A stretch of 64,000 nt of DNA from M3 sp045133615. Lineage in GTDB: Bacteria; Bacteroidota; Bacteroidia; Bacteroidales; Muribaculaceae. Every line of letters starts with the position of its first letter. The first letter of the stretch is position 1. The notes beneath the pieces are model-generated. The model had not been told where the DNA came from and searched no databases. It worked only from the letters and a program-made list of their open reading frames with translations. Positions 16,844 through 25,900 of the stretch are shown one piece after another. The stretch is taken from contig JBGUUQ010000087.1 in assembly GCA_045133615.1 (NCBI GenBank), forward strand, positions 10,327 to 74,326, written 5' to 3'. The position numbers were made by a program, and so were the translations under genes.

Positions 16844-19800
16844 TTATTTCTTAATCATGCGCTGTGAAGCACCTGCTGCACGGATGATGTAGGTGCCTTT
16901 TACGAGGTCGCTCACTTCAAGGGCAGCGTGGGTGTCGTCTACTTCGACGGTCTTGACGAGACGGCCGTCAACGGCGTAGATTTCAACGGTGCCGAGCGCA
17001 GCGGATGCAGCTACGTTGACTACGTTGTCGGCAGGATTCGGCCAAATACGGAAGTCACCTGCAACGTCAGCAGCAATGTCGTCAATGTCGGTAGTGGTGC
17101 CCATACCGTCTGTGCTGAGAAGTACGGGATATGATAATGATACTACCGATGCGGTATTGTCGTCGCTCAATGTGCTAACAGTTGCTGTGTAGGTCGGGTT
17201 GACCAAGAAGGGATATTCGGCGGTCAATACGGTGTAGAGCATTCCGATGGCAGTATAAACTGTCTCTGCACTTTCTCCTTCTTCGCTAGAGAATTGACCT
17301 TCTTCACTATCGCCTACATGACCGATCTTAATAGTTAACAAGTCCTCTTGAGCAGCCAATACTGAGAAGTTGTTCTCGGCATCCTCTTGACGGTAATCGG
17401 CATTATACAATACATTAAACGGATCACTGAAATCGGCTCCGGTGTGTACTTCACCACCTTCTACCACTTCTATCGGTTGATAACCGGCATTGGTGGTTGC
17501 TTTGTAATAGTTGATTTCGCATTCGGAGCTATGACCGTTGCTTGAATAGTAACCTACGCCTTTGTTGAGGGTTTTATCGGCGTTGTTGAGCTTGATAGCC
17601 TCAAATGCATCAAGGAAGTAGATTACGTTGCCATTGGATGTGGTAGAACTCCATGCGCCTTGGTTATGTATAGTGAGTTGCGTGAGAGTTGCTTTATCGT
17701 AAGCCAACAAATATTCGACGTTGTCCACGTTACCTTCTTCATAAGGTTTAATTATTACATCGAACTTTGACTCGCCAAGATCATCAACAACTACATCGTC
17801 GGATGTACGGGTGTAGCTTACGGTCATATCTACATTAAGGGTCTCTTCATTTGCCTTACGGAAAGTCAAATTATCGATTGCCGAAATTCCGGTTTCGATA
17901 TTGAACTTAGAAGCATTTTCAATAGAATATGCCATCGGGAGATAGTCGAAATCGGCATCAACACCGACATTAAGTTTTGACTTGTTGTAGGTCTTGGTAT
18001 TTGCTACGGTGTATCCACCGATTGTTGCGTTCAAGCCGTAGGTCACGTCCCATGCGTTGAGCACGCTATTGGTCACCATAAGGGGCAGAATCTGACCATC
18101 TTTGGTCATCAATTTGTTGAGTTTCTTGTACGATACAGGTTGAGCGTCGCTTGCGCCGTACGGCATGTTGGTATCGGCATCGTCGGCCTTGTAATATGCC
18201 GAAGTTTCAATCGGATCGATAGTGAAATATTCAACGGAGTAGCTTGTGGTGGGGACGGTCATCGTGGTTTGAGGCTTGGCGGTAGTTACGTTATAAGCAG
18301 CCCAAGCTGATGCGTCGCCGTCTTCCGAAATCATGTCGACAGTGAAATTATTGCCGGTAGCAACGTAGAATTTGCCGGGAATAACATTGTAGAGCACAAA
18401 TTCGGGCATTACGTAGTTATTGTCCTTATCGGGAGTAAGACCGAAGTAGGTGTAATCGGTGCTGAAATTCAAATCGGTCCATGCAGACAAATCAGATGCG
18501 GTAAGAAGCGTTGCGTTATCGCTGTAATCGATGTAGAGATTAGAGTTGGGATTGGGAACACCAACAACGTAATACTTCACAAGCGAGAGAACATCTACTG
18601 TTTCGCCATCTTTGGTATAGGTCGCATCGATGAGCGAAGCGGGGGCCGAAGCATTGACAGCGAGGTCGAATGAGTAATATTTGGTCTCGGCATCGTCGTC
18701 TACACGAGTTCCGTTTTCGGGGGTGCCGTCAGCTGTAGTATATACAAGTTGCTTAACGGTAGCGGCGTCGGGGATAACATCGTAGTAGATGTAGACGCGG
18801 TTTGATTCGGCATCGCGAGAGAAATCAGACTTTTCTTCTGCAGTGGAATTACCATAGTAATCGATAACTATATTATACCAATAGTAACCACCTTCGGCAT
18901 AGTTGGGGTCGAGTTGATCCTTAACAGCTACAGTAGTAATATCCGCACCATTCAAATCGCCTTGAGCATAAGCTACATCGGAAATTACGATGCTTGTTTC
19001 ATTTTTGTTGGAGTCGAGACGATAGCGAACGATCTTGATGTTTTTTACATCATAGTTGGCAAGCTGCGTGGCGGCATTGGGAACTGTCCAAGTGTACTGC
19101 AAAGCGTGTTTATCGGCACGAGCACATGAGATTTCGGGACCACCGACTTCGGTGATAAGCTGGAGGAAAGAACCATCGAAGCCTTTCGAGGGATTCCACC
19201 AAACTTTCACGTAGCGGGCAAAGATACGATCTCCAAGGTCGAAGTCGGCTTTATTGATGTCGCGGTCTGTTCCATAATAGATGGTCTTATCGGCCGAGAT
19301 TGTCCAATCGGCTCCGGTGTGGTGACCACCGTTTTCGTAGTTCCAACGAGCATCGCCGGAACCGATGCCTGAACCATCTTGAGTCTTGTCGGCACCACCC
19401 CAACCGGTCCATATTTTAAATTGCTCACCAAGCCACATGTTTTCTACAACGAAGCATTGCCAGCCGTCGTTGTTTGTCACGCTATAACTTTTGTTTGGAG
19501 AGGTGACGCTGCCATTGTCGGTAGCCCATCCGTATTCACCGGTTGCGGGAATAGTGGCAGAGTGAGTTTGCGAAGCATCGTAGTTGAACACGATGTTGAG
19601 AGAGTTGTACTCAAATCCGTCTTCAGCCTTAAATATGGTGGGATGGTTGGCAAGCCATTCGCGCTGGAATACGGTCTGATAAAGAGAGTTTCCGTAGGCA
19701 TCGTAATAGGGCTTACCATAGTTGTCGTACTGAATCCAAGCTTCCTGCCAGTCAGTAGGACCTGAGCCGTCGTTGCGTAGAGGAGTTCTACAAGTTTCGT

Positions 19801-21601
19801 CGGAGTTATAATCAACGTTAACAACGGCGCTACCAACGAGCGAGAATGTGCGATAATTTGCAATCACAGAAGCATCAGAGGATGAGTCGCTGAAAGTAAG
19901 TGTGAGACCATTATCTCCATTATCCTTAATGCTGATAGTGCCAACATAAGTAGGTTGCGATAGACGGATGCCGTCTTCAGTCAAGCTGCTACCCCAAATA
20001 ATGGTGTTTGAGCTTGTGAACTGACCCTTGGTGTAGGACTTACCATAGTTGACTGCGGTAAACTTATTAGTGCTTTCGGCACAAGTCACTGCAAGGAGAG
20101 ATGCATTCGGGTTGGTCTTGGTGGTAAGAGTAAGTTCTTTATCACCAGTCACGTTTGTATTATAAGAGTAGAATGTGTAGCGCTGGTGGATATAGTCGTC
20201 GTAGCTTTCCACTTTGGCGATACCCATCATACCGGTATAGAGGAGGCGGTTGGCGAGAGTGTAGGTGCCGTCGCCATCAGTGTCGAGGAGCTCCCATTCG
20301 GGCTGTAGACGCCATTCGGACATGCGGGTACCAACTACGAAGTAGTGGGCCTTGCCGTCGGCGAAGTCAGCTTTTTTCAAGGGCATGTTTACCAACTCGG
20401 AAGTCTCGTCGACTTCGGGGTCGGGAGTCGGGTCAGTCATATCCGATGCACTAATAGCTGAACCGGATACTTTTGTTGTGTACAAAACTCCATCATATAA
20501 TGTCACTCCAAAATAAGCATAAGTTAAGTTCATACAGAAACTTGCCGTAGAACTTGAAATTTCATACAAACCACCGGAATAGCTTTCTCCTAAATAAGAG
20601 TCATTGTTGTTTGCATCGGTAGAGTAATCAACATATTCTGTTTCGGTGAGATAAACACGATAACGATATTTTTCGTCGGTAGATTTGTCATCATTTTTAT
20701 TTACTGATGTAGAAAGTGTCCAAAACCATGGATTATCGGCATCTTGCGTAAACGTTCCTACTTCGGTAGTGGCGTAATTTCCATTACCATCACCTCTCAA
20801 CAACACAATTTTATAGACACTATATGCGCCAGAGTCGTCGCCGGAATCGTCGTCGTCATCATCGCCTGAGTCGTCACCGCTGCTTGTTTTGGTGAATGAC
20901 AATTTATCGCTCGAACTTCCTAATGTGTAATTAACCGAATATTTAGACGGTAAATCATAAGGTATATTATAAGACCCGCCTGCGTAAACATTAGCCGAAA
21001 GACCGGCAGTCGAAGAGGAAGATTCACTAAAAGTAAACGATGAAGAATTAAGACCATACCAAGTGTCAACGGAAGACTTTACCTTTAATTCTCCCGTCGT
21101 AGCCGAAGAAAAACTAACTTCATCTAAAGAGAAAACTCCATATTCGTTGTCGGTAAGCTTATATGTGCTACTTGCGGTCCAATTATTAAAGTCGCCCATA
21201 AGATAATAGCAATATGTACCCCATCCGCTTCCATTCATATTTACATCTGTAACAGAATACATGTTTCCAGAACGAGAAGTGATATTGCCAGTTTGATTCC
21301 AGCGGTAATCCCAACTATTTGTAGAATTGGAGCCATCCATACGGCAGAAAATCACGCTAGAATAGCTCACGCTTGATGGAAGAGTCACTTTTAAGACCAA
21401 GCTTTCACCATAGACATATTCCATGTCATACCATGCAGTACCATTACCATAGAAATAAGCCGCAAAGCGAGCATTGTCGGATTTACAAGCGTCGACTATT
21501 TTTAAATAGTAGGTTTTCCCGCCTTCAAAATTAGCCGCGTTTGCCGTCTGCGCCCCCAATAGCGAGCACAGTACTGCGAAAAACAGATAAAGTTTTCTCA
21601 T
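16844..21601 (-). CDS. Large secreted protein with starch-binding-like N-terminal module and T9SS sorting domain
   Basis: 1585 residues. A signal peptide (MRKLYLFFAVLCSLLGAQTANA) precedes a module at about 25-130 containing VIFCRMDGSNSTNSWDYRW. That module closely resembles the first module of the alpha-amylase at 34 kb and looks like a starch-binding (CBM26/SusE-like) domain. A second beta module (about 130-240), an acidic SGDDSGDDDDDDSGDDSG linker (241-258), several further beta-rich modules with Asp/Thr/Ser/Tyr-rich surfaces, and a C-terminal sorting-like domain (about 1510-1585, FRIWPNPADNVVNVAA ... GTYIIRAAGASQRMIKK) follow. No hydrolase motif recognised. I infer a cell-surface or released glycan-binding scaffold exported by T9SS. 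It is monocistronic, with its own terminator and a structured leader. Confidence 0.75.
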   Translation of the reverse strand: MRKLYLFFAVLCSLLGAQTANAANFEGGKTYYLKIVDACKSDNARFAAYFYGNGTAWYDMEYVYGESLVLKVTLPSSVSYSSVIFCRMDGSNSTNSWDYRWNQTGNITSRSGNMYSVTDVNMNGSGWGTYCYYLMGDFNNWTASSTYKLTDNEYGVFSLDEVSFSSATTGELKVKSSVDTWYGLNSSSFTFSESSSSTAGLSANVYAGGSYNIPYDLPSKYSVNYTLGSSSDKLSFTKTSSGDDSGDDDDDDSGDDSGAYSVYKIVLLRGDGNGNYATTEVGTFTQDADNPWFWTLSTSVNKNDDKSTDEKYRYRVYLTETEYVDYSTDANNNDSYLGESYSGGLYEISSSTASFCMNLTYAYFGVTLYDGVLYTTKVSGSAISASDMTDPTPDPEVDETSELVNMPLKKADFADGKAHYFVVGTRMSEWRLQPEWELLDTDGDGTYTLANRLLYTGMMGIAKVESYDDYIHQRYTFYSYNTNVTGDKELTLTTKTNPNASLLAVTCAESTNKFTAVNYGKSYTKGQFTSSNTIIWGSSLTEDGIRLSQPTYVGTISIKDNGDNGLTLTFSDSSSDASVIANYRTFSLVGSAVVNVDYNSDETCRTPLRNDGSGPTDWQEAWIQYDNYGKPYYDAYGNSLYQTVFQREWLANHPTIFKAEDGFEYNSLNIVFNYDASQTHSATIPATGEYGWATDNGSVTSPNKSYSVTNNDGWQCFVVENMWLGEQFKIWTGWGGADKTQDGSGIGSGDARWNYENGGHHTGADWTISADKTIYYGTDRDINKADFDLGDRIFARYVKVWWNPSKGFDGSFLQLITEVGGPEISCARADKHALQYTWTVPNAATQLANYDVKNIKIVRYRLDSNKNETSIVISDVAYAQGDLNGADITTVAVKDQLDPNYAEGGYYWYNIVIDYYGNSTAEEKSDFSRDAESNRVYIYYDVIPDAATVKQLVYTTADGTPENGTRVDDDAETKYYSFDLAVNASAPASLIDATYTKDGETVDVLSLVKYYVVGVPNPNSNLYIDYSDNATLLTASDLSAWTDLNFSTDYTYFGLTPDKDNNYVMPEFVLYNVIPGKFYVATGNNFTVDMISEDGDASAWAAYNVTTAKPQTTMTVPTTSYSVEYFTIDPIETSAYYKADDADTNMPYGASDAQPVSYKKLNKLMTKDGQILPLMVTNSVLNAWDVTYGLNATIGGYTVANTKTYNKSKLNVGVDADFDYLPMAYSIENASKFNIETGISAIDNLTFRKANEETLNVDMTVSYTRTSDDVVVDDLGESKFDVIIKPYEEGNVDNVEYLLAYDKATLTQLTIHNQGAWSSTTSNGNVIYFLDAFEAIKLNNADKTLNKGVGYYSSNGHSSECEINYYKATTNAGYQPIEVVEGGEVHTGADFSDPFNVLYNADYRQEDAENNFSVLAAQEDLLTIKIGHVGDSEEGQFSSEEGESAETVYTAIGMLYTVLTAEYPFLVNPTYTATVSTLSDDNTASVVSLSYPVLLSTDGMGTTTDIDDIAADVAGDFRIWPNPADNVVNVAASAALGTVEIYAVDGRLVKTVEVDDTHAALEVSDLVKGTYIIRAAGASQRMIKK

Positions 21602-21679
21602 AATTAAAATGTTAATTAGTTTATTGTTATAGGTAAATTAATAGTTATTTTTGTAGTCAATATATCGCGTAAAGGAAAA

Positions 21680-21773
21680 CCGGCACAAGCAATTCATACT
21701 CTAGATTTTGCTTAAAAAAACTGTTACCTTGTGCCGGAGGCACCTCACGGCTTATTTCTTCCAAGCAAAGTTA
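21680..21773 (-). promoter_or_regulatory. Leader region of the 1585-residue protein gene: -7 box and long-range hairpin
   Basis: On the minus strand TAACTTTG (21773-21766) fits the Bacteroidetes -7 box; no good -33 box was found. The inferred transcript then carries a leader of about 155 bases in which CCGGCACAAG (21737-21728) pairs perfectly with CTTGTGCCGG (21689-21680) across a 38-base loop. The second arm is followed by TTTTCCTTT, so it could act as a terminator or attenuator. A run of ten C (21802-21811) lies about 30 bases upstream of the -7 box. Confidence 0.45.
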
Positions 21774-21871
21774 TAGGATATATTTTAACTTTAATTCACT
21801 ACCCCCCCCCCTATTTATATTTATTTAACGGCATTTATAGGGAGAGGGGGTGAATTTTGCAAATTTTTACA

Positions 21872-22070
21872 AGCGCGGCGAATCGCCGCGGACGGATATT
21901 TTACATACGCATCAAAGAATAACGAATCTGTCAGATTCGGGCGGGGTGGGCACGATTTTCCGGTGGTGACCTCGCTGCGCGAGGCTACCACCGGCTATTA
22001 GTTAATGATTGCTCCGCAATCGGTCGAGGCGGTGAGTTGCCGCGGACAACCGAGAGGCTCGGCGGCCTAA
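21872..22070 (+). repeat. Composite hairpin repeat, copy B
   Basis: Starts with the palindrome GCGGCGAATCGCCGCGGAC (about 21875-21893), then the ACATACGCATCAA lead-in and CGAATCTGTCAGATTCG. The latter carries a loop change relative to the other copies, with the stem intact. The CCGGTGGT/ACCACCGG hairpin (about 21960-21993), GATTGCTCCGCAATC and GCGGTGAGTTGCCGCGGAC follow. It sits in the divergent gap between the 1585-residue gene and glf. Confidence 0.82.
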
Positions 22071-22160
22071 ATTGGGGAAATACGGCGAGAAACGTGTTAA
22101 CCAAATGGGCTTTTCGTTGACATATCAGGATATGCAGTTATGATATGCAAACACACGCCT

Positions 22161-22197
22161 CAGTCACTTCGTGACAGCTCCTCTAACTTAAAGGAGC
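22161..22197. repeat. Two small hairpins in the glf upstream gap
   Basis: GTCACTTCGTGAC (22163-22175) is a 5-bp stem. GCTCC (22177-22181) pairs with GGAGC (22193-22197) around TCTAACTTAAA. A close relative of the second hairpin, CTCCTCTGACTTATAGGAG, is at 22512-22530, and the first recurs as GTCACTTCATGAC near 33881-33893. No gene is visible in 22071-22641; it holds these, repeat copy C and a palindrome near 22535-22556. Confidence 0.6.
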
Positions 22198-22249
22198 AGC
22201 CATGCTTACGCACTGATTTTTGCGTATTTACACCAATTTACTAGATATA

Positions 22250-22380
22250 AATAACGAATCTTTCAGATTCGACTACCTATTCATCTTTTACCGGTGGTGA
22301 CCTCGCTGCGCGAGGCTACCACCGGCTATTAGTTAATGATTGCTTCGCAATCGGTCGAGGCGGCGGGTCGCCGCGGACAA
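22250..22380 (+). repeat. Composite hairpin repeat, copy C
   Basis: CGAATCTTTCAGATTCG (about 22256-22272), spacer, CCGGTGGTGACCTCGC / GCGAGGCTACCACCGG (about 22290-22325), GATTGCTTCGCAATC (22338-22352), then GGTCGAGGCGGCGGGTCGCC ending GCGGAC. The most regular copy. Followed downstream by further short palindromes up to 22585. Confidence 0.85.
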
Positions 22381-22593
22381 TAGTGGTTAAATATACGATT
22401 GAGAACAGAGATGATAACATCGAGGTTGAAATAAGGTATATTTCGAGTAACTTTACGATTTCCTTCTATTTGAACTTGTGCAATTTTTGCACAGGTTGAC
22501 TCTCGCTCCAACTCCTCTGACTTATAGGAGCAGCTGGCGGCGGGGCGCCACGGACAGGCCGAGAGGCGGGGCGGACAAGTTTTAAGAGGGGAA

Positions 22594-22625
22594 GTTGGTG
22601 GGGAGGGGGATTTGGGTTATCTTTG
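22594..22625 (+). promoter_or_regulatory. Promoter of glf
   Basis: GTTG (22594-22597), 20 bases, TATCTTTG (22618-22625): perfect -7 box and one mismatch in the -33 box. The glf start is 16 bases downstream. Confidence 0.65.
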
Positions 22626-22641
22626 TGGAAAATTTTTTGGA

Positions 22642-23763
22642 ATGGTGATGAGATATGACTATCTGATAGTGGGCGCGGGGCTGTTTGGCTCGGTGTTTGC
22701 CCATGAGATGCGCAAGGCGGGCAAGCGTTGCCTGGTGGTGGATCGTCGCGGTCACGCGGGGGGTAATATCTACTGTGAGTGTGTGGCGGGTATAAATGTG
22801 CATAAGTATGGTGCGCATATTTTCCATACGGACAATAAGAGGGTGTGGGACTATGTGTCGGGGTTTGTGGAGATGAACCGGTACACGAATTCGCCTGTGG
22901 CGCGATATGGGGATGAGCTATACAATCTGCCGTTCAATATGAATACGTTCTATCAGCTGTGGGGGGTGAAGACTCCGGCGGAGGCTCGTGAGAAGATTGA
23001 GGAGCAGAGGGGGCGATATGCGCACATTGTGGAGCCGCAGAATCTGGAGGAGCAGGCGCTGTGTCTGTGCGGTGAGGATATATACAGGAAGCTTATAAAG
23101 GGCTATACGGAGAAGCAGTGGGGCCGCGATGCGCGGGAGTTGCCGGCGTTTATCATTAAGCGTGTGCCGCTGCGGTTTACGTTTGACAATAATTATTTTA
23201 ATGATGCTTATCAGGGGATTCCGAAGGGTGGCTACAATGGGCTGACGGAGGCGCTGCTTGAGGGTGTGGAGGTGTGGCTGAACACGGATTTTGTGGCGCA
23301 CCGTGAGGAGCTGTGCGGGTTGGCGGACAGGATTGTGTATACGGGGTGCATCGATGAGTTTTTTGACTATTGCTATGGGCGGCTGGAGTACAGGAGTCTG
23401 CGCTTTGAGTCGCAACGGCTGGCGATGAGGGATTTCCAAGGGAATGCGGTGGTGAACTATACGTCGGCGGAGGTGCCGTACACGCGCATTATCGAACATA
23501 AGCATTTTGAATATGGGGAGCAGGAGGAGACTGTGGTGACGTATGAGTATCCGGATGCGTTTGCTCCGGGGAAGGAGCCTTACTACCCGGTGAATGATGC
23601 CCGGAATGGTGAGCTGCTGAGGCGCTATATGGCGTTGGCGGCGGAACGGGATGATGTGCTGTTTGGGGGTAGATTGGGACGATATGTGTATGCGGATATG
23701 GATGATACGATCGCGGCGGCGCTGGAGCTGGCAGCGGTCGAGAGGGCGGCGGGTCGCCGCTGA
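22642..23763 (+). CDS. glf: UDP-galactopyranose mutase
   Basis: 373 residues from ATG 22642 (MVMRYDYLIVGAGLFGSVFA); ATG 22648 is an alternative. Glf is a flavoenzyme interconverting UDP-galactopyranose and UDP-galactofuranose, which feeds galactofuranose into surface glycans. FAD-binding GAGLFGS is at the N-terminus, followed by the family segments HKYGAHIFHTDNKRVWDYV, YNLPFNMNTFYQLW, KGYTEKQWG and the Arg-containing RLEYRSLRFE. The final codons (VERAAGRR-stop, 23736-23763) come from a palindromic repeat unit, GGTCGAGAGGGCGGCGGGTC then GCCGCTGAC, which also supplies the stop codon. Promoter immediately upstream. Confidence 0.95.
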   Translation: MVMRYDYLIVGAGLFGSVFAHEMRKAGKRCLVVDRRGHAGGNIYCECVAGINVHKYGAHIFHTDNKRVWDYVSGFVEMNRYTNSPVARYGDELYNLPFNMNTFYQLWGVKTPAEAREKIEEQRGRYAHIVEPQNLEEQALCLCGEDIYRKLIKGYTEKQWGRDARELPAFIIKRVPLRFTFDNNYFNDAYQGIPKGGYNGLTEALLEGVEVWLNTDFVAHREELCGLADRIVYTGCIDEFFDYCYGRLEYRSLRFESQRLAMRDFQGNAVVNYTSAEVPYTRIIEHKHFEYGEQEETVVTYEYPDAFAPGKEPYYPVNDARNGELLRRYMALAAERDDVLFGGRLGRYVYADMDDTIAAALELAAVERAAGRR

Positions 23764-23832
23764 CAGGTGGCGAGTCGCCACGGACGGTTGGGATTAAATT
23801 GGGATGGGAAATGGGTGGGATTTTGTGATGAT

Positions 23833-23863
23833 TTTGTTATATTGGCGAAATAATTTATCTTTG
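23833..23863 (+). promoter_or_regulatory. Promoter of the Na/Pi cotransporter gene
   Basis: TTTG (23833-23836), 19 bases, TATCTTTG (23856-23863): an exact match to both boxes of the Bacteroidetes vegetative promoter, 59 bases before the start codon. Confidence 0.8.
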
Positions 23864-23922
23864 CAAATGAAATCATTTTAATTCTTTTTTCGACAATAAT
23901 TTTATCCCCCCTCAAGTATCCT

Positions 23923-25746
23923 ATGGATTACAGTTTCTTGGACTTTTTGACTTTGCTTGGAGCGGTCGGCTTGTTTCTTTATGGTATGAAGATAATGAGC
24001 GAAGGTCTCCAAAAGGCTGCGGGTGACCGCCTTCGCAATATTCTGTCGGCGATGACTCGCAATCGCTTTACGGGCGCGCTTACGGGTGTCAGCATCACGG
24101 CTCTGATACAGAGTTCGTCGGCATCGACGGTGATGGTGGTGAGCTTTGTGAATGCTGGTTTGATAACTCTGGCGCAGTCGATGGCTGTAATCATGGGTGC
24201 GAATGTGGGCACGACGGCTACGGCTTGGTTGTTGACTCTGTTTGGGTTTAAGGTGAATATCGCTGCTTTTGCGATTCCGCTGATAGGTATTGCTGTTCCG
24301 TTGCTGTTTTCGAGCAAGAGTAAGCATAAGTCGATAGGCGAGACGCTGCTTGGCTTTGCGTTTCTGTTTTTGGGCTTGGAGTATATCAATGGGGCTGTGC
24401 CTGACTTGAAGAGTAATCCTGAGGTTTTCTCGTTTTTGCAGCACTATGCGTCGATGGGCTTCGGGTCGATTCTGCTGTTTTTGCTGGTGGGATTGGTGGT
24501 GACGCTTATCATTCAATCGTCGGCAGCGACGTTTGCGATAGTGCTAATCATGTGTAGCAAGGGGTGGATAACGTTTGACATCGGCTGTGCGCTGGTGCTT
24601 GGCAGTAATATCGGTACGACGATCACCCCTATCCTTGCTTCGCTTGGAGGAAATGTTGGGGCGAAACGTGCGGCTATCGGGCATCTGCTGTTCAATGTGC
24701 TTGGAACGGTGTGGTGTCTGTGTCTGTTCTACCCGTTTGTGAGTCTGAATACGTGGGTGACGGAGACGCTGAGTCAAGGGGACCCGAATGCGCTGTTTGG
24801 CTATCTGGACAGTATGCAAGTTTCGGACCCGACTACCTACGGGGAGTATTTGGCGGGTACGCTGCCTGCGGAGCATGAGATGGTGACGACGGTGGGACGA
24901 TTGCAGCTGAGTGTGTCGTTCGGGTTGTCGATGTTCCACACGATATTCAATCTTATCAATCTTTCGATAATGATATGGTTTACAAATACGTTTGTGAAGA
25001 TTGTGGAGTGGGTGATTCCGTCGAAGAAGAAGGAGGACGAGGAGTTCCAATTGAAGTTTATCTCTCGCGGGTTGCTCAGTGCGTCGGAGTTGAATATCGC
25101 TCAGGCTGAGAAGGAGATATATGTGTATGCCGAACGGGTGTCGCGAATGATAGATATGGCGCAAACGCTTGTGCACTCGAAGCAGCAGAGTGAGGATTTC
25201 AGCCAGCTGTATTCGCGTTTGCAGAAGTATGAGGATATAAGCGACAGGATGGAGATTGAGATTGCGAGCTATCTGAACCGCATTGCGGAGGGACGACTGT
25301 CGAATGAGGGTAAGCTTCGCATATCGGCTATGCTGACGATTGTGTCGGAGATAGAGAGCATTGCGGACTGCTGCTTGGGCGTGGGTAAGATTTTGCTCCG
25401 CAAGAATGAGGGTAGCGCGCACTTTGCTGATATTCAATATGAGGATATCGATAAGATGTTTGCTCATGTGAAGGAGGCGATGAAGAATATGCTTGTGCTG
25501 CTTGAAAATATAGAAAATGCTCGCGAACCGGAGATTATACGCTCGTATAATCTGGAACGCGAAATCAATAATTACCGCAATCAGGTGCGCACGGCGAATA
25601 TCAAGAATATCAATGACAAGCGCTATGAGTATCAGTCGGGTATCTACTATATGGATATAATCGCGGACTTGGAAAAGACGGGTGACTATATCATCAATGT
25701 GGTGGATGCGGTGAAGACTCAGGTGCGCCGACATGCACACGGATAA
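23923..25746 (+). CDS. Na/Pi-cotransporter family protein with C-terminal PhoU-like domain
   Basis: 607 residues. The N-terminal membrane half holds two inverted NptA/SLC34-type repeats with the QSSS motifs TALIQSSSASTVMVVSFVN (about 64-82) and LIIQSSAATFAIVLIM (about 195-210), each followed by a GxNxGTT segment (GANVGTTATAW, GSNIGTTITPI). From about residue 375 a cytoplasmic all-helical PhoU-like domain runs to the end (SMIDMAQTLV-like helices, AMLTIVSEIESIADCCLG). The family takes up phosphate with sodium; the PhoU part suggests regulation. A PhoB/OmpR-type response regulator follows, separated by a terminator. Strong promoter upstream. Confidence 0.92.
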   Translation: MDYSFLDFLTLLGAVGLFLYGMKIMSEGLQKAAGDRLRNILSAMTRNRFTGALTGVSITALIQSSSASTVMVVSFVNAGLITLAQSMAVIMGANVGTTATAWLLTLFGFKVNIAAFAIPLIGIAVPLLFSSKSKHKSIGETLLGFAFLFLGLEYINGAVPDLKSNPEVFSFLQHYASMGFGSILLFLLVGLVVTLIIQSSAATFAIVLIMCSKGWITFDIGCALVLGSNIGTTITPILASLGGNVGAKRAAIGHLLFNVLGTVWCLCLFYPFVSLNTWVTETLSQGDPNALFGYLDSMQVSDPTTYGEYLAGTLPAEHEMVTTVGRLQLSVSFGLSMFHTIFNLINLSIMIWFTNTFVKIVEWVIPSKKKEDEEFQLKFISRGLLSASELNIAQAEKEIYVYAERVSRMIDMAQTLVHSKQQSEDFSQLYSRLQKYEDISDRMEIEIASYLNRIAEGRLSNEGKLRISAMLTIVSEIESIADCCLGVGKILLRKNEGSAHFADIQYEDIDKMFAHVKEAMKNMLVLLENIENAREPEIIRSYNLEREINNYRNQVRTANIKNINDKRYEYQSGIYYMDIIADLEKTGDYIINVVDAVKTQVRRHAHG

Positions 25747-25826
25747 TGGTGGGCTATGACGGCAAAATGTGATGCAAGTGTAAGTGACTACGTTTTTATT
25801 AAATTCTTGTAATATGTGATACGATG

Positions 25827-25859
25827 AAGTTGTCGGCAACGGCAACTTTGTCGTTTTTT
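25827..25859 (+). terminator. Terminator of the Na/Pi cotransporter gene
   Basis: AAGTTGTCG-GCAA-CGGCAACTT (25827-25848): a 9-bp stem (one G-T pair) closed by a GNRA tetraloop, followed after a few bases by TTTTTT (25854-25859). Confidence 0.8.
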
Positions 25860-25900
25860 GAGTAATTTTACGGTGGATTAATCAGACTGAGTTTTTATAT

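Noticed and set aside
24544..25845. Long minus-strand reading frame opposite the Na/Pi cotransporter gene
   Set aside because: Antisense shadow; low-complexity His/Arg/Leu composition and no recognisable domain.
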